From: CAYJBH01 sp964368815
GTDB taxonomy: Bacteria > Bacillota > Clostridia > Oscillospirales > Ruminococcaceae
NCBI GenBank assembly: GCA_964368815.1
Contig: CAYJDA010000002.1
Location: forward strand, 62,001 to 126,000
Length of the DNA stretch: 64,000 nt
Direction: 5' to 3'
The notes under the pieces were generated by a model. It saw only the letters and a list, made by a program, of their open reading frames with translations. It was not told where the DNA came from and did not search any database. Positions 8,188 through 16,850 of the stretch are shown here, in pieces; the stretch's first letter is position 1, and each line of letters starts with the position of its first letter. The translations under genes and the position numbers were made by a program.

Positions 8188-11100
8188 TTAGGATGTAACG
8201 CTATTATACACTAATTCTTCTAATTGTGCAAGAGCATATTTTATAAGCTCAACACAGCCATCTCCTTTTCCGGGACGAAGCAGTATAAACGGCTTGGTGC
8301 CGTCCATATATTTTGCCTTACCCTGCATTGCAGCTATAAAAGGCGTAAGCATTTGTTTTTCATATGCGTCGGTATAGCAGATAATTTCTCCTTTTTTCTG
8401 ACCTATTTCATAAAAACTTAGCTTAGCGGCAGTTACTCGTAGTAGTGATATCTCACAAAGTCCACGAGCACTCTCCGGTACTGCACCGTAACGGTCGGCA
8501 AGTTCTGCCAAAATATCCTCGGCATCCTCGTTTGTTTCAATTGCGGCTATCCGTTTATAAACCTCAATTCGAGAGGCGGTATCCGGAATATATTTTTCCG
8601 GAATATATGCATCGGCGGATATATCTATAAGGCACTGCGATTTGTCTGCCGCCGGCTTGTAGCCCTTTTCCATTGCTATGGCAAGGTTTAACATCTTCAT
8701 ATACATCTCGTATCCAACGCTGGAGAGATGACCGCTCTGGCTTTTACCTAAAAGGTTTCCGGCGCCTCTAATTTGAAGGTCGCGCATGGCAATTCTAAAC
8801 CCGCTTCCGAAACTTGTAAACTCACGAATTGCAGAAAGCCTCTTTTCAGCAATTTCACTTACCACCTTATCCCGCCTGAATGTAAAATATGCATAGGCTT
8901 TTCTCGAGCTTCTGCCAACTCTACCTCTCATCTGGTAGAGCTGAGACAGCCCAAGGCGGTCGGCATCTTCAATAATTAGCGTATTGCAGTTTCGAACATC
9001 CACACCGGTTTCGATTATGGTTGTACATATCAGTATATCCAACTCGCCCGAAAGTAACCTATTCCATACCGAGGATAAACTTTTTTCGTCCATTCTCCCA
9101 TGAACAAAGTCGATGTTTGCCCCGGGACAAAGCTTTGCCACCCGTGAAGCGCAAAACTCTATAGTATCTATCCTATTATGAATATAGTATACCTGCCCTC
9201 CCCTCGATAGCTCACGTTCAATTGCCGAGGATATTACCATATCGTCATACTCGGTAACATAGGTCTCTACCGGCTGACGTTCGTAGGGCGGTTGATCGAT
9301 GGTTGAAAGATCTCGTATTCCGGAAAGAGCCATGTTTAAGGTTCTCGGAATTGGTGTAGCCGATAGGGTTAGAACATCAACCCCAACAAACAACTCCTTT
9401 AATCGCTCTTTATGTCCAACACCAAAGCGCTGTTCCTCATCAACAATTAACAGTCCCAGGTTTTTAAACCTAACACTTTTTTGTATCAGCTTATGCGTAC
9501 CAACAACAATGTCTATTCTCCCGCTTGCAATATCGCGTAGCGTGAGGTTGTTATCTCTTGTGCTTCTGAACCGTGAGAGTATGCCGGGTCGAATCGGAAA
9601 ATGCTCCATTCTTTCGGATATCGAATTGTAGTGTTGCATGGCAAGAATTGTTGTGGGGCACAGCAGAGCTACCTGCTTTCCGCTTAGTATACACTTGAAT
9701 GCGGCGCGAAGTGCAACCTCGGTTTTTCCAACCCCAACATCACCGCAAAGAAGTCTATCCATTGCATGGGGCGACTGCATATCCTTCTTAATTTCGGTTA
9801 TTGCGCGCAGCTGGTCGTCGGTTTCATCATATGCAAACCGCTCTTCAAAATCCACCTGCCAGTCGTTATCTCGGTCGAATGCATAGCCCGGGGTTTCCAA
9901 CCGCTTTGCATAGAGCTCTATCAGCTCCTTAGCCATCTCGGCAGTAGCAGTTCTTACTTTACTTTTTGTCTTGTTCCAATCGACACCACCGAGGCGTGAA
10001 AGCTTAACACTATCTTCACCGCCACTGTGTCGAGAGAGAAGGTCAAGCTGTGTTACCGGAATATACAAGGCATCGCCTTTTGAATATTCCAGCATAATAT
10101 AATCCTTAGTAACTCCCTGCATTTCTCGGCTTTTTATTCCTTTGTAAAGCCCGATTCCGTGGTTTTGATGAACTACATAATCTCCGGGTGAAATATCAGA
10201 AAGTGAAGATAACCCTTTGCTTTTGCGAGCCTTTTTTTCAACAACATCGCTGCGTCGTCCGGTGATTATCACTAATTTCTCATGAACAAAATCAGCACCG
10301 GCGGAAAGATTGCCCTGCTCCACCACAACAACATTACGACGACTATCGGCATTTTTTTCGGTTGTTGCGTTAATTCCTTGAAGGTTTAGTTCCTTTTCTA
10401 TGGCAAGAGCGGCACGCCTTGTACCAACCATAAGTCGGCACTGATAGCCACGTTTAATATATTCTGCAAGGTCTTCAAATAGTCCCTTAGCAACTCCACT
10501 CCATACCGGTATTCGATGACAAAGAATATTGATGTGTCGCTCTATGGTTATCCCTTTAACTGAGCGCTCAAAGCTCTCAAATATTAATGCACCGGCTGAA
10601 ACAAGCTTTACGTAATCGCTGGACTTGCCGTAATATTCCAACTTTTTAGGCAGATCAAGAGCAGAAAGCTGTAATGTTGCACGTTTATCAGACTCTTCTG
10701 CTGCTTCTAAGGTTGCGGCATAGTCGTCCGCTATTATAATTGGGTTGCTAAGATAGTCGACAACCGTTCCGTATTTTTTATATTTTATAGGGTAAAATCT
10801 ATCCAGTGACGCCGGCATAACGCCACTTTCCAAACGAACAAGCTCTTCATAAAAGCTTTCGATAATTTCCTTTTTATCTTTTCTTTTTTCAACAAACTCA
10901 TTAAAAGATTTTAAAACCTGTTCCGGGCTTTCAAAAATAACCTCCCTTGCAGGTGAAATATGAACCTTTTTTAGCCTATCATCTCGGCGTTGGCTAACAA
11001 CGTCAAATGCTGCCATCTGCTCGATAACATCACCCCAAAATTCGCAACGAACCGGCCTGTCGAGATCGGGGGTGAAAACATCTAAAATGCCACCACGAAG

Positions 11101-11640
11101 TGAAAACTGTCCCGGGTCCTCAACGTTATCTCTACGAACATATCCCGCCATTACTAAACGCTCACTCAGCTCGGTAAGCTTAAAGGTATCGCCAACCGAA
11201 AGGGTAATTGTAGCCTTACAGAATTCTTCTCTGGTTGGCAACGGGCGGCAAACAGCCTCGGCGGTTGTAACAATAATGTTTGCACGTCCGCCCACCATTC
11301 TACCGAGCGCCTCAATTCTACGGTATTCATGGCTGTGATTCTGTCCTTCAATATGCGCTAAAACAAGGTCTCTACCCGGAAGTGCACAGGCTTTTCCTCC
11401 GGTTAATCGGTTAAGATCGGCGGTTAAAACGTTGCAGTCGCTGTCGGTTGGTACAATTATCATAACCGGGCGCTGAATATGCTGTGATATTGCAGCATAA
11501 AAGAACGTTCTTCCGGCTCGGGGCAGACCAAAAACACCGCAACAACCCCTTGTAGTATCACTGCAAGATGTTGCGGCTTTTAATAGCTCACGAAAATTGT
11601 CACCCTCGGTGAGCCTCTCGGTCAAGGTGTTTTTAATCAT
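8188..11640 (-). CDS. mfd: Transcription-repair coupling factor Mfd
   Basis: DNA translocase of 1150 residues that removes stalled RNA polymerase and recruits UvrA. The order is standard: a UvrB-like N-terminal module, the RNA-polymerase-interaction domain (GDYVVHQNHGIGLYKGI), superfamily 2 helicase motifs (Walker A GDVGVGKTEVAL, DEEQRFGV, SATPIPRTLNMA, and the QMRGRVGRS motif VI), and the C-terminal TRCF domain. The full length is typical. It is upstream of the SRP RNA and downstream of pth on the same strand with a 16-bp gap, so it probably belongs to the prs-pth-mfd run. Confidence 0.97.
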   Translation of the reverse strand: MIKNTLTERLTEGDNFRELLKAATSCSDTTRGCCGVFGLPRAGRTFFYAAISQHIQRPVMIIVPTDSDCNVLTADLNRLTGGKACALPGRDLVLAHIEGQNHSHEYRRIEALGRMVGGRANIIVTTAEAVCRPLPTREEFCKATITLSVGDTFKLTELSERLVMAGYVRRDNVEDPGQFSLRGGILDVFTPDLDRPVRCEFWGDVIEQMAAFDVVSQRRDDRLKKVHISPAREVIFESPEQVLKSFNEFVEKRKDKKEIIESFYEELVRLESGVMPASLDRFYPIKYKKYGTVVDYLSNPIIIADDYAATLEAAEESDKRATLQLSALDLPKKLEYYGKSSDYVKLVSAGALIFESFERSVKGITIERHINILCHRIPVWSGVAKGLFEDLAEYIKRGYQCRLMVGTRRAALAIEKELNLQGINATTEKNADSRRNVVVVEQGNLSAGADFVHEKLVIITGRRSDVVEKKARKSKGLSSLSDISPGDYVVHQNHGIGLYKGIKSREMQGVTKDYIMLEYSKGDALYIPVTQLDLLSRHSGGEDSVKLSRLGGVDWNKTKSKVRTATAEMAKELIELYAKRLETPGYAFDRDNDWQVDFEERFAYDETDDQLRAITEIKKDMQSPHAMDRLLCGDVGVGKTEVALRAAFKCILSGKQVALLCPTTILAMQHYNSISERMEHFPIRPGILSRFRSTRDNNLTLRDIASGRIDIVVGTHKLIQKSVRFKNLGLLIVDEEQRFGVGHKERLKELFVGVDVLTLSATPIPRTLNMALSGIRDLSTIDQPPYERQPVETYVTEYDDMVISSAIERELSRGGQVYYIHNRIDTIEFCASRVAKLCPGANIDFVHGRMDEKSLSSVWNRLLSGELDILICTTIIETGVDVRNCNTLIIEDADRLGLSQLYQMRGRVGRSSRKAYAYFTFRRDKVVSEIAEKRLSAIREFTSFGSGFRIAMRDLQIRGAGNLLGKSQSGHLSSVGYEMYMKMLNLAIAMEKGYKPAADKSQCLIDISADAYIPEKYIPDTASRIEVYKRIAAIETNEDAEDILAELADRYGAVPESARGLCEISLLRVTAAKLSFYEIGQKKGEIICYTDAYEKQMLTPFIAAMQGKAKYMDGTKPFILLRPGKGDGCVELIKYALAQLEELVYNSVTS
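8203..8231 (-). promoter_or_regulatory. SRP RNA promoter within the 3' end of mfd
   Basis: On the minus strand: TTGCAC (8231-8226), a 17-bp spacer, perfect TATAAT (8208-8203). Both boxes lie inside the last codons of mfd, so the SRP RNA has its own promoter embedded in the upstream gene. The predicted start is near 8196. Confidence 0.8.
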
Positions 11641-11656
11641 ATTTGTAATATTATCA

Positions 11657-12232
11657 CTATTTACTGTATAAATTCATTCCTTTTTCAACTTCACCTTTTG
11701 AAAAAAGGGAAACAAAGGATAAAATTTCCTGCATACGCTCGTCTAAGAGTTTTCGGTCAGCCTTAGAAAAATCTGAAAGAACATGCCTTGCCATGTCTCC
11801 CTCATGTGCACCGACACCTATCCTTAATCGACAAAACTCATCACCGCAGTGAGCCATGATACTTTTAATGCCGTTATGGCCTGCAGCAGAACCCTTGCGT
11901 CGTACCCGAAGTTGCGCAATGGGAAGAGCAGCTTCATCATAAATTACGACTACATTTTCTATAGGAAGCTTATAGTAGCTCATAGCTTTTTTAACACTAA
12001 GTCCCGAGTTGTTCATGAAGGTTTGAGGTTTTAACAGCAACACTCTTTTGCCCTCTAACATTATTTCGTGACAAAGCCCATCAAAGCGGCGTTTCTTTAA
12101 AACTTCGCCTACCGAGGATGCAATGAAATCCACTGCATTAAAGCCAATATTATGGCGGTTATTTTTATATTTATCTCCAGGATTGCCAAGCCCGACAACC
12201 AGAGCATCAATAGAACTCTTTTTAAAAAACAT
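11657..12232 (-). CDS. pth: Peptidyl-tRNA hydrolase
   Basis: Recycles peptidyl-tRNA released by drop-off. The 191 residues carry the family signature VGLGNPGDKY near the start, the catalytic His in NRHNIGF, the motif KPQTFMNNSG, the Asp in VVIYDEAALP, and GSAAGHNGIKS. Length is normal. The start abuts the prs stop codon, and the mfd gene follows, so pth is in the middle of a housekeeping operon. Confidence 0.96.
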   Translation of the reverse strand: MFFKKSSIDALVVGLGNPGDKYKNNRHNIGFNAVDFIASSVGEVLKKRRFDGLCHEIMLEGKRVLLLKPQTFMNNSGLSVKKAMSYYKLPIENVVVIYDEAALPIAQLRVRRKGSAAGHNGIKSIMAHCGDEFCRLRIGVGAHEGDMARHVLSDFSKADRKLLDERMQEILSFVSLFSKGEVEKGMNLYSK

Positions 12233-13191
12233 TATACAAACATAGAGGATATTGGCTTATCGCTGTAGATTCTGGCAATAGCCTCGGCAAAAACCGGAGC
12301 TACAGTTAAAACCTTAATTTTAGGACAACTTTTCGCTTTTTCGGTAATGTCGATAGTGTCTAACAAAACGATCTCATCTATAACGCTGCTACAAACGTTT
12401 TCAAGTGCGTTTCCGGATAATACACCATGTGTTGCACAGGCGTTAACGCTACGAGCGCCCCTCTCTTTAATTGCACTGGCAGCATTGCATAACGTTCCGG
12501 CTGTATCAATAATATCGTCTAGGATAAGAACATCCTTACCCTCAACATCGCCGATTACATTCATAACTTCCGACACGTTGGCACGGCTACGACGTTTATC
12601 AACAATGGCAAGCGGAAGCTCAAGCCTCTCGGCAAATTTTCTTGCTCGGTTAACACTTCCAAGGTCGGGCGACATAACAACAAAGTCCTTGCCTTCCTGT
12701 TCAACTATTTTTTCAAAGTGGTCAATAAGTATGGGCATACCTAACATATGATCAAGCGGCATTTCAAAAAAGCCTTGAATTTGTGGTGCGTGAAGGTCCA
12801 TTGTAAGAACACGATCGGCTCCCGCAGTGGAGATGAGGTTTGCAACAAGTTTAGCGGATATCGGGTCACGTGAGCGACTTTTTCTATCCTGCCTCGCATA
12901 GCCATAGTAGGGAATAACTGCCGTTATTCTTCCGGCTGAAGCACGACGAAAGGCATCTATCATGATTAGTAGTTCCATAAGACTACGGTTTACCGGTGTT
13001 GAAAAACTCTGCACAACAAAAACATCGCTTCCTCTAACACTCTCCTTAATATAAACAGATATTTCACCATCGGAAAAGGTTCCAACCTCGCTCTTTCCTA
13101 CCGGCAACCCCAGATGGTTAGCAATCGCCTGCGCCAACGATGGGTTTGAATTAGCTGTAAATATCTTTATGTCCTTACCGTGCAAATTCAT
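12232..13191 (-). CDS. prs: Ribose-phosphate pyrophosphokinase
   Basis: Makes PRPP from ribose 5-phosphate and ATP for nucleotide, His and Trp synthesis. About 319 residues with the motifs IFTANSNPSLA, FSDGEISV, the ATP loop YYGYARQDRKSRSRDPISAK, SPDLGSVNRARKFA, and the PRPP-binding site VLILDDIIDTAGT. The first residue is uncertain: ATG at 13203 has AAAGG only one base upstream, and the ATG at 13191 (chosen) is about 13 bases away. The stop touches the pth start, and a short gap separates it from the GlmU-like gene upstream. Confidence 0.96.
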   Translation of the reverse strand: MNLHGKDIKIFTANSNPSLAQAIANHLGLPVGKSEVGTFSDGEISVYIKESVRGSDVFVVQSFSTPVNRSLMELLIMIDAFRRASAGRITAVIPYYGYARQDRKSRSRDPISAKLVANLISTAGADRVLTMDLHAPQIQGFFEMPLDHMLGMPILIDHFEKIVEQEGKDFVVMSPDLGSVNRARKFAERLELPLAIVDKRRSRANVSEVMNVIGDVEGKDVLILDDIIDTAGTLCNAASAIKERGARSVNACATHGVLSGNALENVCSSVIDEIVLLDTIDITEKAKSCPKIKVLTVAPVFAEAIARIYSDKPISSMFV

Positions 13192-13238
13192 CTTATAAAC
13201 CATACCTTTCTTTTAAACTGTGATTTTATTTGAGAATT

Positions 13239-13958
13239 TTATTTTGATTTCTTGTCTTTATATTTTTGCAGCTTTCGCTCTGCCCAGCCGGACTTATTCT
13301 GTTGATGGGCGCGTGCAATGGCAAGCTCTCCGGGTGCGATATTTTTTGTTATGGTTGATCCAGCCGCTGTATATGCACCGTCACCCAGTGTTACCGGTGC
13401 AACAAGATTGGTATTACAGCCAATGAAGCAATAATCTCCAATAGTAGTTCTCGACTTATTTTCACCATCGTAGTTTACCGTAACTACTCCGCAACCTATG
13501 TTACAGTGTCTACCCATATCGGTATCGCCGATATATGTGAGATGTGCTATACTGCTTCCATCCTCTACAACCGAGTTTTTTATCTCAACAAAGTCGCCTA
13601 TTTTTACTTTTTTGCCAATTTTACTGTCCGGACGAACATGAACATACGGGCCAATAGAGCTACCGTCGTCAATACTGCTTTGATAGCCCTGTGATGCATT
13701 AAAGGTAACATTACAGCCAACATTGCAGTCCTGCAAAACACTATTAGGGCCAATGGTAGAACCCTCACCAATAATGGTATTGCCCTTTAAGATTGTTCCG
13801 GGTAAAATAGTTGCCCCGGGTGCTATAATAACGGTATCATCTATAAGTATTCCGCTATCGGACAAAAAAATAACACCGTTTTCAAGGTGCCTCAAAAATG
13901 TTGCATCATAAGATGCTCTTGTTAAATTATACTGCTCTAAATAACCTTTATCAGACAT
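13239..13958 (-). CDS. Stand-alone GlmU-type acetyltransferase domain protein
   Basis: 239 residues equivalent to only the C-terminal, left-handed beta-helix half of GlmU, which acetylates glucosamine 1-phosphate with acetyl-CoA. Hexapeptide repeats run from about 45 to 215. Residues matching the GlmU active site are present: VRPDSKIG, VEIKNS, the catalytic-His motif AHLTYIGD, and VNYDGENKSRT. The pyrophosphorylase half (G-x-G-T-x-M signature) is absent, and no matching frame lies upstream on this strand. A dedicated promoter at 14050-14078 argues against a broken gene. It is the first gene before prs. The partner uridylyltransferase must be elsewhere, or the substrate differs. Confidence 0.8.
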   Translation of the reverse strand: MSDKGYLEQYNLTRASYDATFLRHLENGVIFLSDSGILIDDTVIIAPGATILPGTILKGNTIIGEGSTIGPNSVLQDCNVGCNVTFNASQGYQSSIDDGSSIGPYVHVRPDSKIGKKVKIGDFVEIKNSVVEDGSSIAHLTYIGDTDMGRHCNIGCGVVTVNYDGENKSRTTIGDYCFIGCNTNLVAPVTLGDGAYTAAGSTITKNIAPGELAIARAHQQNKSGWAERKLQKYKDKKSK

Positions 13959-14049
13959 AAAAGCCCTAACCTATGGAAAATTAACGAAATAAAACTCGGC
14001 AAAAATGCGATATTTTTTTATTAGTTTTGCCAATGTTTCCTGTTAAATA

Positions 14050-14078
14050 ATTATACTACACATTAGCAAATTATTCAA
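14050..14078 (-). promoter_or_regulatory. Promoter of the glmU-like/prs/pth/mfd run
   Basis: On the minus strand: TTGAAT (14078-14073), 17-bp spacer, TATAAT (14055-14050). The transcript would have an untranslated leader of about 85 bases with a GGCAAAA/TTTTTGCC hairpin before the ATG at 13958. Confidence 0.7.
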
Positions 14079-14219
14079 CCCCAAAATAAATTTTAACGTA
14101 ACAAACATAATTGGAGAAAATAAGAATAAAAATTGTGCAATATTTTTTGTAATTTATATTTACTTTTTACTCATTTTGGTTTATAGTAAAGAAAATATTA
14201 AAAAATTAAAAGGAGAAAT

Positions 14220-14945
14220 ATGAAAAAAAGTGTTCAGCTTTATTCTGTTAAAACTCTATCCGCGGTAGATTTTGAAGCGGCAATAAAAGCGGCGGCAGAA
14301 ATTGGCTATGAGGGAATTGAATTTGCAGGCTTTTACGGACATACAGCGCAGGAAGTTAAAGGTTGGCTTGATAAATATGGCGTTGTGGCATCCTCAGCAC
14401 ATGTTCCTGCAACCGAGGTGTTTGATACCCCTGAACAAACTATCGAATTTCATAAGGCAATAGGAAACGATTTTATCATCTGTCCGATGTGGGCGATGAA
14501 ATCGGTAGAGGATGTAAAGGCTTTAGCCGATAATTTTAAAAAGGTTGCCCCTATATACAAAGCGGCGGGCATGAGGTTGGGATATCATAATCATGATTTT
14601 GAGTTTAACAAACATGAAGGACGTTGTTATATCGACATTTTTGCCGAGCTATGTGATGTTGAACTTGAATTTGATGTTTACTGGGTTTACAGAGGCGGAG
14701 CAGATCCGGTGGAATACCTGAAAAAATACAGCAGCAGAATCAGCCTGTTTCATGCAAAAGATGGAGACATGGAAAACGGCAAAACACTCGGTACCGGCGG
14801 TGTTGACATGAAGGCTGTTTTTGAAACGGTTAAAGACTTGCAACTTGATTGGGCAATCGTGGAGTCGGAATCCAGTACCGAAGCTGATGCACAGGTAGCT
14901 GCTATAAAAGAAGACTATGACGCACTTATACAGTTAATGAAATAA
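14220..14945 (+). CDS. Sugar phosphate isomerase/epimerase-like TIM-barrel protein
   Basis: 241 residues of the xylose-isomerase-like/AP-endonuclease-2 TIM-barrel fold. Metal-ligand candidates occur in the expected order: LGYHNHDFEF, ELEFDVYWV, ISLFHAKD, and the terminal WAIVESES. The ATG follows AAAAGGAG at good spacing. It is the first of two adjacent TIM-barrel genes, 19 bp apart, that probably form an operon ending at the strong terminator at 15946. The exact substrate, a sugar or inositol derivative, cannot be told. Confidence 0.8.
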   Translation: MKKSVQLYSVKTLSAVDFEAAIKAAAEIGYEGIEFAGFYGHTAQEVKGWLDKYGVVASSAHVPATEVFDTPEQTIEFHKAIGNDFIICPMWAMKSVEDVKALADNFKKVAPIYKAAGMRLGYHNHDFEFNKHEGRCYIDIFAELCDVELEFDVYWVYRGGADPVEYLKKYSSRISLFHAKDGDMENGKTLGTGGVDMKAVFETVKDLQLDWAIVESESSTEADAQVAAIKEDYDALIQLMK

Positions 14946-14964
14946 AAGAAAGGAATGGTGAAAA

Positions 14965-15936
14965 ATGAAACTTGGAGTACTTACTAACCTGCTTGGCCAG
15001 AAACCTTTAAGTGAGGTAGTTGAATACCTTGCACCGCTTGGAGTTGAGGCGGTAGAGCTTGGATGCGGCGGGTATCCCGGAACGGCACATGCAGACCCTG
15101 ATATTTTGCTCGCTGATGATGCAAAATGTGAAGAACTTAAAAAACTGTTGGCAGATAACAATATAGTTATCTCGGCACTTGCCTGTCATGCAAACCCGGT
15201 ACATCCGGACAAGGAGATTGCAAAGGGCTTTGATGAAGCGCTGACTAAGGCTATACTGCTTGCCGAAAAGTTGGGTGTCGGCGTTGTTAATACCTTCTCG
15301 GGCTGTCCCGGCGACAGTGATGGTTCTAAATATCCAAACTGGGTAACATGCCCTTGGCCGGAGGACTTTGGCAAAATTTTAGAGTGGCAGTGGAACGAGA
15401 AGCTTATTCCTTACTGGAAAGAAAAAAACAACTTTGCAAAACAACATGGCGATGTTAAACTTGCCATGGAGATGCATCCGGGATTTAACGTATATAACAC
15501 CGAAACTGCTCTTCGCCTACGTGAAAACTGCGGTGAAAACATCGGCGTAAACTTTGACCCGTCTCATCTTTTTTGGCAGGGTATGGATCCGGTTGCTTCT
15601 ATCAAGGCATTGGGTCAGGCAGGAGCAATTTTCCATTTCCATGCTAAGGATACCAAAATTGATCCCTTTAACACTGCTCTTAATGGTGTTCTTGATAATA
15701 AACACTATGGCGACGAGATTAATCGCTCCTGGATTTTCCGTTCCTGCGGATACGGTAGCAGTGCTGAGGTATGGAAAGATATGATTTCCATGTTAGCCAA
15801 GGTTGGTTACGACGGCGCTCTCTCAATCGAGCATGAGGACAGCCTTATGTCTACCGAAGAGGGTCTCGAAAAGGCAATAACTTTCCTAAAAGACATTATT
15901 ATTAAGGAAAAACTAACCGAGATGTGGTGGGCATAA
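14965..15936 (+). CDS. Sugar phosphate isomerase/epimerase (TIM barrel)
   Basis: 323 residues, also of the xylose-isomerase-like TIM-barrel superfamily. It has metal-binding candidates LAMEMHPGFNV, GVNFDPSHLFWQG, IFHFHAKDT and LSIEHEDS. It is longer than its upstream neighbour and only distantly similar, so the pair is not a recent duplication. Homologues typically act in inositol or sugar-acid breakdown, often with dehydrogenases, but none is adjacent here. The start at 14965 is preceded by AAAGGAATGG. Confidence 0.82.
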   Translation: MKLGVLTNLLGQKPLSEVVEYLAPLGVEAVELGCGGYPGTAHADPDILLADDAKCEELKKLLADNNIVISALACHANPVHPDKEIAKGFDEALTKAILLAEKLGVGVVNTFSGCPGDSDGSKYPNWVTCPWPEDFGKILEWQWNEKLIPYWKEKNNFAKQHGDVKLAMEMHPGFNVYNTETALRLRENCGENIGVNFDPSHLFWQGMDPVASIKALGQAGAIFHFHAKDTKIDPFNTALNGVLDNKHYGDEINRSWIFRSCGYGSSAEVWKDMISMLAKVGYDGALSIEHEDSLMSTEEGLEKAITFLKDIIIKEKLTEMWWA

Positions 15937-15945
15937 TCTAATTTC

Positions 15946-15990
15946 AAAAAACTACCCTTCAAGCTTACAATCGCTTGAAGGGTAGTTTTT
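15946..15990 (+). terminator. Rho-independent terminator of the TIM-barrel operon
   Basis: Arms AAAAACTACCCTTCAAGC and GCTTGAAGGGTAGTTTTT pair over about 18 bp with an 8-base loop, and the stem runs into a T tract. It lies 10 bp after the stop at 15936. Confidence 0.92.
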
Positions 15991-16101
15991 TTAATTAAAA
16001 ATATTTTTATTATTTAGGCGATAATACTTTCATCTCATACATGTAATTAAACAAATTAATATTATTTTAATCGCCTCTTACTTATGGGAAATACTATAGG
16101 T

Positions 16102-16131
16102 TTCACAGTGTTAGTTAATCTCGAATATAAT
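16102..16131 (+). promoter_or_regulatory. Candidate promoter of the peptidoglycan-binding protein gene
   Basis: TTCACA at 16102-16107, an 18-bp spacer, and TATAAT at 16126-16131. The transcript would start near 16138, so the hairpin at 16139-16169 (AGCCTTG/CAAGGCT) and the tandem palindromes at 16179-16242 would lie in its 5' leader. The rest of the gap from 15991 shows only AT-rich sequence and a loose AGGCGAT/ATCGCCT inverted repeat (16016-16076). Confidence 0.5.
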
Positions 16132-16178
16132 TAGTCAAAGCCTTGAATTTCGAACCCCTTTACAAGGCTATGGATAGT

Positions 16179-16242
16179 CACCGAGTTAAAACTCCACCGA
16201 GTTAAAACTCCACCGAGTTAAAACTCCACCGAGTTAAAACTC
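16179..16242 (+). repeat. Four tandem 16-bp palindromic repeats
   Basis: Unit CACCGAGTTAAAACTC is repeated four times without a mismatch at 16179, 16195, 16211 and 16227. Each holds the palindrome GAGTTAAAACTC, and the last copy, ending in GG, completes the perfect 16-bp palindrome CCGAGTTAAAACTCGG (16229-16244). The array ends 11 bp before the AGGAGA ribosome binding site at 16253. It could be a multi-copy operator, an RNA control element, or a slippage-prone microsatellite. Confidence 0.9.
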
Positions 16243-16265
16243 GGATAAAATTAGGAGAAACTAAT

Positions 16266-16793
16266 ATGATTGATAAAACAAAAATCCCCGTATATCCGGG
16301 TAAATCGATACAGGTAGGCAGTGACGGCAATTCGGTATTGTTTATGCAGGAGATGCTTAACTATTGTGCAACAAGATATACAGCAATAACTAAGTTAAAT
16401 GCCGATGGCAAGTTTGGACATAACACAAAAACTGCTACAATTCTTTTTCAAAAACAGTTTTCGCTATCTGCAGACGGCATTATCGGTGAGCTCACATGGA
16501 ACAAAATAATAGAGGTAACTTCGGCAGTATACTCAGCTAATCCCTTTCCGGTTACTACGGAATATGGTGGCATTATTCTTGGTGAGGGATCTCAAGGAGA
16601 TTATGTAAGATTTGTTCAGAGCTATCTTTCAATAGTTATGAACACTCCACTAATGGTTGTAGATGGAATATATGGAAGCAACACCGTTACCTTGGTGGGT
16701 CTTTTTCAATCTACTTATAAACTTTCGGTAGACGGCAAGGTTGGACATATTAGCTGGAATAAAATGATAGAAGAATTTAATAAAGAGTTTTAA
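16266..16793 (+). CDS. Peptidoglycan-binding protein with two PG_binding_1 domains
   Basis: 175 residues made almost entirely of two helical peptidoglycan-binding modules (about 14-85 and 105-173), each with the pattern DGxxGxxTxxxxxxFQ (for example ADGKFGHNTKTATILFQ, VDGIYGSNTVTLVGLFQ) and a closing D/VDG..G..SW/TW motif. No signal peptide or membrane segment is visible, which is odd for a cell-wall binder; it may act during spore formation, be exported by another route, or come from a lysis-type module. It stands alone between two terminators and behind the tandem palindromes. Confidence 0.8.
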   Translation: MIDKTKIPVYPGKSIQVGSDGNSVLFMQEMLNYCATRYTAITKLNADGKFGHNTKTATILFQKQFSLSADGIIGELTWNKIIEVTSAVYSANPFPVTTEYGGIILGEGSQGDYVRFVQSYLSIVMNTPLMVVDGIYGSNTVTLVGLFQSTYKLSVDGKVGHISWNKMIEEFNKEF

Positions 16794-16802
16794 TAAACCA
16801 AA

Positions 16803-16840
16803 AGCCGCCACAAACAAGAAGCCTGTGGTGGCTCTTTTTT
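16803..16840. terminator. Bidirectional terminator
   Basis: Arms AGCCGCCACA and TGTGGTGGCT (one G-T pair), followed by six T on the plus strand and TTTTGGTTT on the minus strand. It separates the peptidoglycan-binding gene from the convergent ECF transporter gene. Confidence 0.85.
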
Positions 16841-16850
16841 ATTTATAAAG

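Noticed and set aside
13959..14219. Frameshifted N-terminal half of GlmU upstream of the acetyltransferase gene
   Set aside because: No frame on the minus strand here resembles a uridylyltransferase, and a promoter for the short gene is present.
16179..16244. Possible CRISPR array
   Set aside because: The units are directly adjacent with no variable spacers, so it is a tandem repeat and not a CRISPR array.
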